Below are positions 1 through 7,116 of a stretch of DNA of 18,952 nt, piece by piece; position 1 is the first letter of the stretch; each line of letters opens with the position of its first letter. The stretch covers positions 1 through 18,952 of the forward strand of contig JBBITL010000080.1 of the NCBI GenBank assembly GCA_037440765.1. The letters run 5' to 3'. The notes below the pieces were generated by a model. It saw only the letters and a program-made list of their open reading frames with translations, was not told the origin of the DNA and did no database searches. This stretch comes from DTKY01 sp037440765 (GTDB lineage: Bacteria; Acidobacteriota; Terriglobia; Bryobacterales; Bryobacteraceae). A program made the translations under genes and the position numbers.

Positions 1-109
1 GCCGTTATCGACGCGGCACGGACGGTTTGGAGGGACGGCCGTGTGAAGAGATGGGAATGGCAGCACGGCGCTGAGGACTCGAATCGCTCCGCCGTTCTCA
101 GAACGCGAG

Positions 110-262
110 ATGGTCAGGAATGTTGTTCAGGAAGTCATCTGGAACGCGGACTCCCAGGGCCTGCGGCTCACCCTCGACCTGGAGACGCTGGCGGCGGGAA
201 TACCACGCCCCATCGAGATCGCTACGATTGTTTGCAGACTTGGCCCCGAGTATCGACCGTAA
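110..262 (+). CDS. small ORF, possible recombinase C-terminal remnant
   Basis: This is a 50-codon ORF from ATG to TAA. The same frame is open upstream to a TGA near position 44, so it may be the tail of a longer broken gene. The translation has a beta-strand/helix pattern (EVIWNADSQGLRLTLDLETL) that resembles the last segment of large serine recombinases, where a short strand pair precedes a 'DLxALA' helix. That resemblance is from memory and is weak. Its 3' end overlaps the end of the convergent toxin gene by about 40 bases, which argues against both being intact genes. I do not recognise it with confidence. It could equally be non-coding. Confidence 0.25.
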   Translation: MVRNVVQEVIWNADSQGLRLTLDLETLAAGIPRPIEIATIVCRLGPEYRP

Positions 263-488
263 GCACGGCAAGGGTCTTGGAATCGCGGCCGGCAGTGAAC
301 ATAACCCGCCAGCCGCCGGCGCGCGACTTGCGGATGCCCGCGCGCTCGGTCAGTGGCGCGGAGAGCCTTGGGTCAAACGGGTCGGCGGCGAGTTGAATAA
401 TCCGAGTGCGGATGCGTTGCTCCGCAGGCCGATCGAGCCGGTCAAGGATTTTCTCCGCTTCGTGTGCGATGACGACGCCGTAGCTCAC
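222..488 (-). CDS. RelE/ParE-superfamily toxin
   Basis: This encodes an 88-residue basic protein with the size and strand order of RelE/ParE toxins of type II toxin-antitoxin systems. RelE members cleave mRNA in the ribosomal A site and ParE members poison gyrase; which applies here cannot be told. Visible features are an N-terminal strand and helix pair (SYGVVIAHEAEKILDRL, then PAEQRIRTRIIQLA), the basic strand GIRKSRAGGWRVMF with R53, K54, R56 and R61, and the terminal strand with R81. The C-terminal Tyr usually found in RelE (…EVY…) is replaced by Cys85, so RNase activity is uncertain. The start is GTG at 486-488, overlapping the antitoxin stop by 4 bases (GTGA), the usual translational coupling of such pairs. 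Confidence 0.75.
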   Translation of the reverse strand: MSYGVVIAHEAEKILDRLDRPAEQRIRTRIIQLAADPFDPRLSAPLTERAGIRKSRAGGWRVMFTAGRDSKTLAVLTVDTRGQVCKQS

Positions 489-703
489 AGCCGGCGTTCG
501 CGTGCATACTGCTCAAGCGGCTTGACTCGGCCTTCCGCAACATCGGCGAGCCCGCGGTCGAGTGATTCGAGAGCGGCAGCGTCCAGCGCCGGACCGTCGT
601 CATCGGCGGCGTCGCGCAGATCTTCCAGCCAGTGCCGCGCCAAGTCCACCTGGTCCTCGGGCAACTGATCGACCAGATTGTGTAGCGCCTCTCTGGTCGT
701 CAT
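485..703 (-). CDS. antitoxin of the RelE-type pair
   Basis: This is a 72-residue acidic protein directly upstream of, and overlapping, the toxin gene. It begins MTTREALHNLVDQLPEDQ and ends with a GRVKPLEQYARERRL tail. The organisation fits small helical antitoxins: an N-terminal helix (LVDQLPEDQVDLARHWLEDL), an acidic linker (DAADDDGPALD) and a C-terminal toxin-binding segment with the AEGRVxPLE pattern common in antitoxins partnered with ParE/RelE. An upstream in-frame ATG at 784 would add 27 residues, but that stretch reads against the dehydrogenase remnant on the other strand, so I chose the ATG at 703. The Shine-Dalgarno signal is poor. Pairs of this kind usually repress their own promoter, which here would lie at about 704-745. 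Confidence 0.7.
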   Translation of the reverse strand: MTTREALHNLVDQLPEDQVDLARHWLEDLRDAADDDGPALDAAALESLDRGLADVAEGRVKPLEQYARERRL

Positions 704-744
704 CCGCGGTTTCTCTGCACTCCATTGTGCGACCGTTTCGAACG

Positions 745-1040
745 GCCGCGCCAAGCCGCGGCTCGGCTCGCACATCCACGTCATGGGAGTGGCTTACAAA
801 CGGGACACCGACGACCTGCGCGAGTCGCCGGCCTTGGACGTCATGCATCTGCTCATGAAGCGCGGCGCCCGGATCACCTACAGCGACCCCCACGCGCCGG
901 AGGCCGCGGCGGACTGTGTGGTGATTATCACCGACCACGCCGCGTTTGACTACGGCGCGCTGCTCGAGCAGGCCCAGGTGATCGTGGACACCCGCAACGC
1001 GCTGAAGGGGTTCACTTCGGGCATGATCATACGGCTGTAG
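745..1040 (+). pseudogene. UDP-N-acetyl-sugar 6-dehydrogenase, C-terminal remnant
   Basis: The plus-strand reading frame from about 745 to the TAG at 1038-1040 matches the C-terminal domain of UDP-GlcNAc/ManNAc dehydrogenases (WbpA/WbpO/TuaD type). Segments GVAYKRDTDDLRESPALDV, RGARITYSDPHAP, DCVVIITDHAAFDY and IVDTRNALKG are in family order. Everything N-terminal is missing: the Rossmann NAD domain and the catalytic Cys region, about 300 residues. Inside the remnant the usual stretch of about 20 residues between 'DPHxP' and 'ADCVV' is also gone, an in-frame deletion. Homology starts only about 40 bases from the divergent antitoxin start, so insertion of the toxin-antitoxin module may have replaced the 5' part. 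Such enzymes make UDP-uronic acids for exopolysaccharide, which fits the later polysaccharide genes. I see no start signal, so it is probably dead. Confidence 0.75.
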
Positions 1041-1295
1041 CCAGAGCAACCCGGTCTCTGTCGGACCTCTTTACACTCGCGACGGCTGCACAGGGCGGCA
1101 GGAAGTCCAGTGAACAGAATAGAATGCGGACGATCCGGAGAACGGGGGCGGATCGTCGCGTCCGGTTTCCTTCCACGCAAGCCTGGCGCGTCCACGCAGC
1201 CCATGTGCCAACATCCGGGGCTCCGGCCAGCTCCGCGACTGTAACTAAATGAAAATGCGGCACATGCGACGATTTCATGAGCTTCCGGCCTGGAT
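1041..1295. other. intergenic region, no gene seen
   Basis: Between the dehydrogenase remnant and the PEP-CTERM promoter I see no ORF with a ribosome binding site or a recognisable product on either strand. The sequence is mixed in composition and has no strong hairpin plus T-run. It would be the place for upstream activator sites of the sigma-54 promoter at 1296, but I could not define one with confidence. Confidence 0.4.
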
Positions 1296-1311
1296 TGGCA
1301 GCAGGCGTGCG
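1296..1311 (+). promoter_or_regulatory. candidate sigma-54 (-24/-12) promoter of the PEP-CTERM gene
   Basis: The sequence TGGCAGCAGGCGTGCG fits the RpoN consensus TGGCACRNNNNTTGCW. It has the invariant GG at 1297-1298 and GC at 1309-1310 with exact spacing, plus T1, C4, A5 and T13. The predicted transcription start is near 1321, leaving a leader of about 45 bases before the ATG at 1368. The operon next door encodes PrsR, a sigma-54 activator. GG-N10-GC alone is common in high-GC DNA, so the call rests on the extended match and the position. Confidence 0.5.
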
Positions 1312-1367
1312 TACACTCCAGGGAAGCTTATCTCAGGAACATGACCATAGCGCACGAGGAGCGGCAG

Positions 1368-1931
1368 ATGAAAAGGATTTTAATGTTGGCTGTTGCCTGC
1401 TTTTTGGGGCTGGGCGTTGCAACCACAGCCAGTGCGGACCCAATAGCGGTCGGTGATTCTCGCTACATCGGCCTCGCCATTGACGGCGCCCCGGCGAGCG
1501 CAGCATGGGAGGTGGAGTACATCAACTTCATGATCGCGTTGCCCACGCCTGGCTACGGTACAATGCCCGGTCCAGGGATGCAGACCGAGCATATTTACAG
1601 GAGTTCCAGGAATTTCGGCGCTCTCCCGACTGCCGTCCTGGAAGGTGCCATCAACGGTAGCGACCCAACAACCTCCCCGATAGACACAACTGGCTGGGTC
1701 TACCTTCTTGCCAGGTACGGTGGGTGGTCTCACGTTTGGTACGTGGCCGGGCTGGAGAGTGCTGAGATTCCTGCCACCGCGAGCAGTGGGAGGGGGGGAG
1801 ACAGGGCAACCGAGCTCTCACATTACAGCCGGTATAACTACAGCCAGGTCCCCGACGGTGGCACGACGCTCGTGCTGCTGGGAGCTGCGCTCGTGGGAGT
1901 CGGTGTTCTGCGCCGGAGGCTCTGCCAGTAA
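1368..1931 (+). CDS. secreted protein with VPDGG-type PEP-CTERM sorting signal
   Basis: This is a 187-residue exported protein and a likely substrate of the exosortase encoded at 5500-6447. The N-terminus is a clear signal peptide: MKR, then a hydrophobic core, then a cleavage site after ATTASA (about residue 23). The middle, about 130 residues, has no family I recognise. The C-terminus is a tripartite sorting tail: motif VPDGGTT, one membrane helix (LVLLGAALVGVGVL) and a basic RRR end. The motif is the VPD-[SG]-G variant rather than classical VPEP. The start at 1368 is preferred over the in-frame ATG at 1341 because GAGGAG (1356-1361) sits 6 bases upstream and the signal peptide then starts properly. 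The gene stands alone, with a candidate sigma-54 promoter before it and a terminator after it. Confidence 0.85.
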   Translation: MKRILMLAVACFLGLGVATTASADPIAVGDSRYIGLAIDGAPASAAWEVEYINFMIALPTPGYGTMPGPGMQTEHIYRSSRNFGALPTAVLEGAINGSDPTTSPIDTTGWVYLLARYGGWSHVWYVAGLESAEIPATASSGRGGDRATELSHYSRYNYSQVPDGGTTLVLLGAALVGVGVLRRRLCQ

Positions 1932-1960
1932 TCCTTCACTTCTGAGCAGGTTTGCATACT

Positions 1961-1990
1961 GGGCCGGCGCGAGCCGGCCCTTTTTCTTTT
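1961..1990 (+). terminator. rho-independent terminator
   Basis: There is a perfect 8-bp stem, GGGCCGGC (1961-1968) with GCCGGCCC (1973-1980), and a GCGA loop. It is followed at once by TTTTTCTTTT (1981-1990). It lies 30 bases after the PEP-CTERM stop codon and before the convergent prsR end. There is no T-run in the minus direction, so it serves the plus-strand gene. Confidence 0.9.
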
Positions 1991-2026
1991 CTTGACGCTG
2001 CCGCACTCGAACCCGAGCCACGTTCG

Positions 2027-3385
2027 CTATGAATCCCTGGTGATCCCGAGCTTCTCCATCAGGTCGTAGAGAGTCGGGCGGCTGACGCCGAGTTCCAGGG
2101 CCGCCGATGTGATCCTGCCCCGGTGACGCCGCAGGGCGTCCTGGACCATCTCCCGCTCCACGCTTTCCCTCGCCTCCTTCAGCGTCTGCGGCGGCACGGC
2201 GCTCAAGGCGCCGGTCAACTCCAGATCCCGGGCGGTGACGCGCCTGCCATCCGCCATGATGACCGCCCGTTGCACACGGTTCTGCAACTCGCGCACGTTT
2301 CCGGGCCAGGAGTGAAGACTCAGAGCGCGCAGCGCATCGGGGGCCAGGGCCAGTCCGGACCTGGCGTGCTCGCCACTGTAGCGGTCCAGGAACGCCTTCG
2401 CCAGCAGGCCGACGTCCGCCTCCCGCTCCCGCAGAGGGGGCACTTTGACCACGAGAACGGCCAGGCGAAAATACAGGTCCTCTCGGAACTTGCCTCCGGC
2501 AACACACTCCTGGAGGTTCCTGTTTGTGGCGGCGAGCACGCGGGCGTCGCTCTGAATCTCCTGCCGGCCTCCCACTCGCTGGAAGCACTTTTCCTGGAGA
2601 AAGCGCAGCAGCTTCACCTGCACCGGTGAGGGCAGATCACCGATCTCGTCCAGGAATAGCGTGCCCCCCGCGGCGGTCTCGACGTGCCCTTTGCGCTGCG
2701 TATGAGCGCCCGTGAATGCGCCCCTCTCGTGGCCGAACAGCTCGCTCTCCAGCAGGTTCTCCGGTATTGTGTTGCAGTTGATGGCCACGAACGGGCCGCT
2801 GCTCTGGGCGCTCCGGCGATGAAGCGCCCGCGCCACCATTTCCTTGCCGGTGCCGCTTTCGCCCAGGATCAGCACCGGGGCGCCGGTGGGGGCCACCCGG
2901 CGAATGAACTCGAAGACCGCCTGCATCCGCGGACTCTCGCCGAGCATGTCCTCGAAGACGCCGGCCCGCGTGCCGCGCTGCATGGCCCGGTACTCCCGCT
3001 CCAGCTCCGCCAGGTAGACGCACCGCTCCAGCACGAGCCTGAGCTGGTCCATGTCCACCGGCTTGCAGTGGAAATCATAGGCGCCCGCCCCCACGGCACG
3101 CAGGGCGTTCTTCTTGTCGCCCTGGCCTGTAATGACGATCACCTTGGCCAGCGGGTCCAAGGCAAGAACCGCGGAGAGCACGGCGAGCCCCTCCTCAGGT
3201 TCGTGCGGATTGGGCGGCAGTCCCAGGTCGAGAAGGGTTACCGTGGGACGGTTGGCGGTGAATGCGGCCAAAGCGCCGGGCCGGTCCGCGGCCATCAGGA
3301 GCTCGTAGTCCCCGCCCAGCGCCCATTTCATCTGGGTACGTATTTCCTCGTCGTCGTCCACGATCAGCAGGCTCGTTTTCGTCAT
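2027..3385 (-). CDS. prsR: PrsR, PEP-CTERM-system sigma-54 response regulator
   Basis: This is a 452-residue NtrC-type activator of the PEP-CTERM-box family (TIGR02915 type). The receiver domain is at 1-125, with acidic pocket D10-D12, phospho-acceptor D53, T86 and K108. The AAA+ sigma-54 domain is at about 147-375, with Walker A GESGTGKE (175-182), the sigma-54 contact loop GAFTGA (222-227) and Walker B GGTLFLDE (240-247). A C-terminal Fis-type helix-turn-helix contains ITSAALELGVSRPTLYDLM. It should be phosphorylated by PrsK and drive RpoN-dependent transcription. The ATG at 3385 overlaps the prsK stop by 4 bases (ATGA) and has AAGGAAG upstream. A longer ORF reaching 3577 only reads through the end of prsK in another frame. 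All key residues are intact. Confidence 0.93.
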   Translation of the reverse strand: MTKTSLLIVDDDEEIRTQMKWALGGDYELLMAADRPGALAAFTANRPTVTLLDLGLPPNPHEPEEGLAVLSAVLALDPLAKVIVITGQGDKKNALRAVGAGAYDFHCKPVDMDQLRLVLERCVYLAELEREYRAMQRGTRAGVFEDMLGESPRMQAVFEFIRRVAPTGAPVLILGESGTGKEMVARALHRRSAQSSGPFVAINCNTIPENLLESELFGHERGAFTGAHTQRKGHVETAAGGTLFLDEIGDLPSPVQVKLLRFLQEKCFQRVGGRQEIQSDARVLAATNRNLQECVAGGKFREDLYFRLAVLVVKVPPLREREADVGLLAKAFLDRYSGEHARSGLALAPDALRALSLHSWPGNVRELQNRVQRAVIMADGRRVTARDLELTGALSAVPPQTLKEARESVEREMVQDALRRHRGRITSAALELGVSRPTLYDLMEKLGITRDS

Positions 3386-5493
3386 TCCACTTCCTTGACG
3401 GGGAGGATCACCTGAAACGTGCTGCCTCTGCCCGGCTCGCTTTCCACCTTGATGCTGCCCCCGTGCGCCTCCACGATCATCCGGGCCTGAAACATGCCGA
3501 TACCGAGTCCGCTCTTCTTTGTGCTCTGAAAGGGGCGGAACAGCGAATCTCTCATGAACGCCGCGCTCATGCCGCATCCATTGTCAGTGACGGACAGAAC
3601 GATCCGGCCTCCTAGCTGTTCCGTGCGGAGGCGAATCCGGCCTCCCGTCCCCAAGGCGTCAAGAGCGTTGAGCACCAGGTTGGCCACCACACTACGGATC
3701 TGTTCGCGGTCGGCCAGTACCATGGGCAGGGGCTGCAACTCCTTCGCCAGCTCGATGTGCGACATCCCGTCAAGGGTTTCCAGGGTTTCATTCACTAGTT
3801 GATTCAAATCGGCTTCGACAGGCTTGAAATCGGGCCGTTGCCGCAGCGCAGCCAGCCGGCCGATCATCTCGTCGATTCGCCGGGTTGTATTGCCGACACA
3901 GCGGAAGGCGTCCGCACGAAACTCCGGGTCGTCGAGATGTGCCGGCAGATTCTTCAGCATCAGGTTGAGAGACGCAGTTGCGTTCTTCAAATCGTGCACG
4001 AAGAACGCCGACATGGTCCGGAACGCCTCCAGTTCCCTGGCGCGCGCTACTTCGTCCGTGAGCCGCAGGTTCAACAGCACCGATCTGACCTGGTCCGCTA
4101 TGCATTGCAGCAACTGCAATTGCTCGACCGTGTAATCCGCGCCGCTTACGCGATCGGCGAGAACGATGACGCCAAGGCTCTGTTCCCCTGCCCCCAAAGG
4201 AATACACCAACGATCGCCGCCGTTCGGGAAGGTTGCCGGATTGAGGCGCCGCAGCTCCTCAGCCCACGGCTCGTTCACCCGTTCAAGGTCGAAGGGCGAC
4301 GACCTCTTTCGCAGCCCGGCCACCACGTCACTTGAGGCTACTGCCGGCGGACTGCCGGCGGTGGTCTCGCCTGGTTGTGGCGCGGTTGAGGCGCCGGCGA
4401 TGAGTTGCTCCTCGGGCTCGCCCAGGAGCCAGATGGTCACCGACAGAACCTCAAAGGTCTCGGAGACCAGCCTGGCGGACACCGCGCAGAGGCCTGCCTG
4501 ATCCTTGACATTGGCCAGCCGCCGGGAGAACTCGGTCCAGATCCGCACGGAGTCGTGCTGTGCCCTTGTGAAATGGCGGTCGACGAAGGCGTGGATCCGC
4601 TGCCGGAGGCGGTCGGAAAGAAGCAGCACCGCCAGACCGGCAATTCCCAGGAGCACGGCGAGGGCCTCGAGTTGATAGCTCTCCGCTCCGCCGAAGCGCC
4701 TCACAACGTTGGCGAGGACTCCGGCGATGATGAGGTAGCTGCCGGCTAGCAGAACGGTCAGCGACGACCGCAGAACGGCCCGGGAAGGGTACACCTCGAT
4801 CTCGCCGAGTCCGGTGCGCAGGTAGGCCGCCGCCAGCAGAACGCACCCGACCAGCAGACCGCTCGATTCTATGCCTGACCAGCGCGGGTCATGCGCGGAA
4901 TAGACCAGTGCCTGGCTCAGGACGTAGAGGTGGGCGCCGAGGATCACGGCGAGTCCCAGGACCACAAACTTGACTCGCCAGCGCATGGTCCCGACCGCCG
5001 ACCGGAAGGTCTGCTCCAGGTTCATCAGAATCCACACCGATGCAAAGAGGAGGATAACGTTCAGGGCCTTGGCCGCCCACCCCAGGCGCAGTTCCACCAC
5101 GTCGTCCGCCGAACCCGCCACCGCAAGTTCGAGGAGTTGCTCCTGGAAACCCAGCGAAAGACCGATGGGCAGCAAGACAAGAATCACCAGCGGGATCTTC
5201 CAGCGCGCCAGGGCCTCGCGATAGCCGCCGCGCGAGTACGCCAGGCTGAATGGAAGCCAGGCCGCTGGCACGAAGGACTTGACGATCAATGCCGCCGGCA
5301 GCCAGCGAAGCGCTTCGTGCAGCTCGTCAGTCCACAGGCTCAGACCAGCCAGCAGGCTCTGTACGCCGAAAACCACCATTCCGGCGAAGAAGCACCAGCC
5401 AGCGAAGGAAGGCTTCTTCCGCAGCACGCTGACTGTGGCAAGGAACAGACTGAAGAGCGCGGCCGCGAACGCCAGGATGGAGATCAGCGTCAC
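3382..5493 (-). CDS. prsK: PrsK, PEP-CTERM-system membrane histidine kinase
   Basis: This is a 703-residue sensor kinase of the PrsK (TIGR02916) type. Residues 1-295 are mostly hydrophobic, with about eight or nine membrane helices and little periplasmic loop. A GAF-like sensor region follows at about 315-475. The kinase core has H500 in FFVHDLKN, the N box NLVLNALDAL (605-614), the G1 box TDNGCG (D637), the F box LFRPFQSTKKSG and the G2 box GLGIGM (662-667). It should autophosphorylate H500 and pass the phosphate to D53 of PrsR; the signal is unknown. The start is GTG at 5491-5493 with GAGG 4 bases upstream, only 6 bases after the exosortase stop. It overlaps prsR by 4 bases at the other end, so the three genes form one operon. 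Confidence 0.93.
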   Translation of the reverse strand: MTLISILAFAAALFSLFLATVSVLRKKPSFAGWCFFAGMVVFGVQSLLAGLSLWTDELHEALRWLPAALIVKSFVPAAWLPFSLAYSRGGYREALARWKIPLVILVLLPIGLSLGFQEQLLELAVAGSADDVVELRLGWAAKALNVILLFASVWILMNLEQTFRSAVGTMRWRVKFVVLGLAVILGAHLYVLSQALVYSAHDPRWSGIESSGLLVGCVLLAAAYLRTGLGEIEVYPSRAVLRSSLTVLLAGSYLIIAGVLANVVRRFGGAESYQLEALAVLLGIAGLAVLLLSDRLRQRIHAFVDRHFTRAQHDSVRIWTEFSRRLANVKDQAGLCAVSARLVSETFEVLSVTIWLLGEPEEQLIAGASTAPQPGETTAGSPPAVASSDVVAGLRKRSSPFDLERVNEPWAEELRRLNPATFPNGGDRWCIPLGAGEQSLGVIVLADRVSGADYTVEQLQLLQCIADQVRSVLLNLRLTDEVARARELEAFRTMSAFFVHDLKNATASLNLMLKNLPAHLDDPEFRADAFRCVGNTTRRIDEMIGRLAALRQRPDFKPVEADLNQLVNETLETLDGMSHIELAKELQPLPMVLADREQIRSVVANLVLNALDALGTGGRIRLRTEQLGGRIVLSVTDNGCGMSAAFMRDSLFRPFQSTKKSGLGIGMFQARMIVEAHGGSIKVESEPGRGSTFQVILPVKEVE

Positions 5494-5499
5494 GTGTCC

Positions 5500-6447
5500 T
5501 CATCCAGGCGGATTCAGCCGCCGCTCCTGGCGCCGTAACCACCACAGCAGCAGAAAAAGGGGAACCAGGGACAGGCCGAAGAACAAGGGGCCGCCCCGGC
5601 GGTGGATGACGCTATCGATCATGTGTGGTCCCACATGTACGCAGAGCAGTCCGATGACCAGAATCCGGAACCCGTTCCGCAGAATGCCGAGCGGAATCAC
5701 AAAGGCTATCAGCAGGACCTTTCGCCAACGGGTCTTCAGAATGAGGTGGGACGCGACCAGACTGGTGATGAACAGGACCCAACTGGAGCGGATCCCGCTG
5801 CACTCCTGGCCAACCCTGAGCACAATGCCGGGCAGTTCGAACACCACGCCCTCACGCAGCACCGTGGTTCCCGCCACCTTGAAGTACAGGGCTGCGGCTT
5901 CCGTGGACGCAAGCACCGAGGCGTTCTCCAGCCAATTCACCGCAGCGTCAGGCAGGGGGACCATGAAGATCAGGAACGCGACCGGAAACGCCGCGCTCGC
6001 CATCCATTTCGAGCCAAGAAACAGAAACCCGCCGGCAGCGACGAAACTCACGAAGGCCAGAGCCATCAGGGCCAGCTCATCGTTGGGGCTCAGGCTCCCA
6101 CGCCACCTGAGCGCCGCGGCCATGGCCGCCGCGCCGAGTCCGCCCGTCGTCACCGTGCCGGCGGCTGAGCTGCGGCAGGCAACTGAGAACCGCTTCCGCC
6201 GGATGTAGAGCAGATAACCGCTGACAAGCGGCACCAGGAGGATGTGGGAGTGGAGGTCATGCCGCGCGGCGTACACCATCAGCCTGGCGAGCGGCTGAAT
6301 GAACAGCAGCGTCAGGGACACCAGGTAGCCGAGGCATCCTGCAACCCGCAACCGCTGGGTATACGGCAGGCCTCGCCACCCCACCCACGCCCGAGACCAC
6401 CAGCCGGCGCGCTCGGTTGCTTCTGCGTCCCCACCCTCCGATACCAT
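5500..6447 (-). CDS. exosortase (PEP-CTERM transpeptidase family)
   Basis: This is a 315-residue polytopic inner-membrane protein of the exosortase/archaeosortase family, which cleaves PEP-CTERM-type tails during export. The three catalytic positions are present: C216 in GQECSGIRSS, R261 in LRNGFRI and H282 in VIHRRGG. About eight membrane helices can be drawn. It lacks the EpsI (DUF3485) domain fused to some XrtA proteins, and no separate epsI is seen in the window. The size and the VPDGG-type substrate nearby suggest a subtype close to the VPDSG-specific exosortase C, but I cannot settle this by eye. The start is ATG at 6447, with GGAG 5 bases upstream. It is the first gene of the exosortase-prsK-prsR operon. 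Confidence 0.92.
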   Translation of the reverse strand: MVSEGGDAEATERAGWWSRAWVGWRGLPYTQRLRVAGCLGYLVSLTLLFIQPLARLMVYAARHDLHSHILLVPLVSGYLLYIRRKRFSVACRSSAAGTVTTGGLGAAAMAAALRWRGSLSPNDELALMALAFVSFVAAGGFLFLGSKWMASAAFPVAFLIFMVPLPDAAVNWLENASVLASTEAAALYFKVAGTTVLREGVVFELPGIVLRVGQECSGIRSSWVLFITSLVASHLILKTRWRKVLLIAFVIPLGILRNGFRILVIGLLCVHVGPHMIDSVIHRRGGPLFFGLSLVPLFLLLWWLRRQERRLNPPG

Positions 6448-6594
6448 AGTTGCTCCGGGCCTGTGCAGGGGCGTCCGCGACAGGAGCCTATCCGCCGCCC
6501 GGCGGTGTCCGCCGGCGTCAGTGGCTTGAACCTCGACCGTAACACACGCACCGCGGGCTGTAAAGGGCTGGGAGGCGGTGCGGCGTGCAGCGTC

Positions 6595-7116
6595 TCAGAG
6601 CGAGGGGACGATGGCCCGCGCCTCATTGGAGTAGGCGCTCTCGTTGCTGCCGCTGTCGATGGCCGTGGCTACATAGAAGTACGTCGTGCCGGGAACGACG
6701 GTCGTGTCCATGTATGATGTGCCTGTGATCAGAGCGGAATTGACCTTCGCATAGGGACCACCAGAAGCCGTGCCCCGGTAGATGTTGTAGCCGCTCACGT
6801 TCGGGGAGATGCTGGCCGTCCAGGTCAGCGTGACGGTGCGGGGCGACGGGCTGGCATCGGTGACGCAGGTTTGTCCCAGGCTGGCGTTGATCACCCGCTG
6901 CACCGTGACGATATTACACACGCCCAGGCCGTTGATATTCGCGGTGCAGGGTGTCAGCAGGCCGAGCGCCATGTTGACCGCCAACTGCACGTCGACAACG
7001 TTCACCAGTCCGTCCCTGCTCAGGTCACAGGCGCTCTGAGGCCACGCCGGGCTCCCGGAAGCGGCCAGCAACCCCAGCAGAATCATCAGGCGGCAGGCGA
7101 ACTGAGGGCATCTCAA
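6595..7116 (-). CDS. secreted dockerin + fibronectin type III protein
   Basis: This is a 173-residue exported protein. A signal peptide (CRLMILLGLLAASGSPAWPQ) is followed by a dockerin module at about 30-84. The first calcium loop is DLSRDGLVNVVDVQLAVNMAL, close to the canonical DxNxDGxVNxxDxxLL. The second (NINGLGVCNIVTVQRVINASL) has lost several acidic ligands. Four cysteines (30, 57, 67, 84) bracket the two halves, as in many acidobacterial dockerins. A single fibronectin type III domain follows (about 91-172: LTWTASISPNVSGYNIYRG to ATAIDSGSNESAYSNEA). There is no PEP-CTERM tail. The start is a TTG at 7114-7116, with AAGGAG about 10 bases upstream; the later ATG at 7086 has no ribosome site and would cut the signal peptide. 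It probably binds a cohesin-type partner outside the cell. Confidence 0.82.
   Translation of the reverse strand: MRCPQFACRLMILLGLLAASGSPAWPQSACDLSRDGLVNVVDVQLAVNMALGLLTPCTANINGLGVCNIVTVQRVINASLGQTCVTDASPSPRTVTLTWTASISPNVSGYNIYRGTASGGPYAKVNSALITGTSYMDTTVVPGTTYFYVATAIDSGSNESAYSNEARAIVPSL

Noticed and set aside
1818..2588. 256-residue minus-strand ORF over the end of prsR
   Set aside because: It is out of frame with prsR, spans the terminator and the end of the PEP-CTERM gene, and has only low-complexity arginine/glycine-rich sequence.
3386..3577. N-terminal extension of prsR by 64 residues
   Set aside because: It reads prsK sequence in another frame. The ATG at 3385 has a good ribosome site and begins directly with the receiver-domain strand.
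5279..6208. 309-residue plus-strand ORF opposite the exosortase and prsK genes
   Set aside because: It is a shadow of the high-GC exosortase/prsK coding strand. It has no ribosome site and no recognisable domain, while the minus-strand proteins have complete catalytic motifs.
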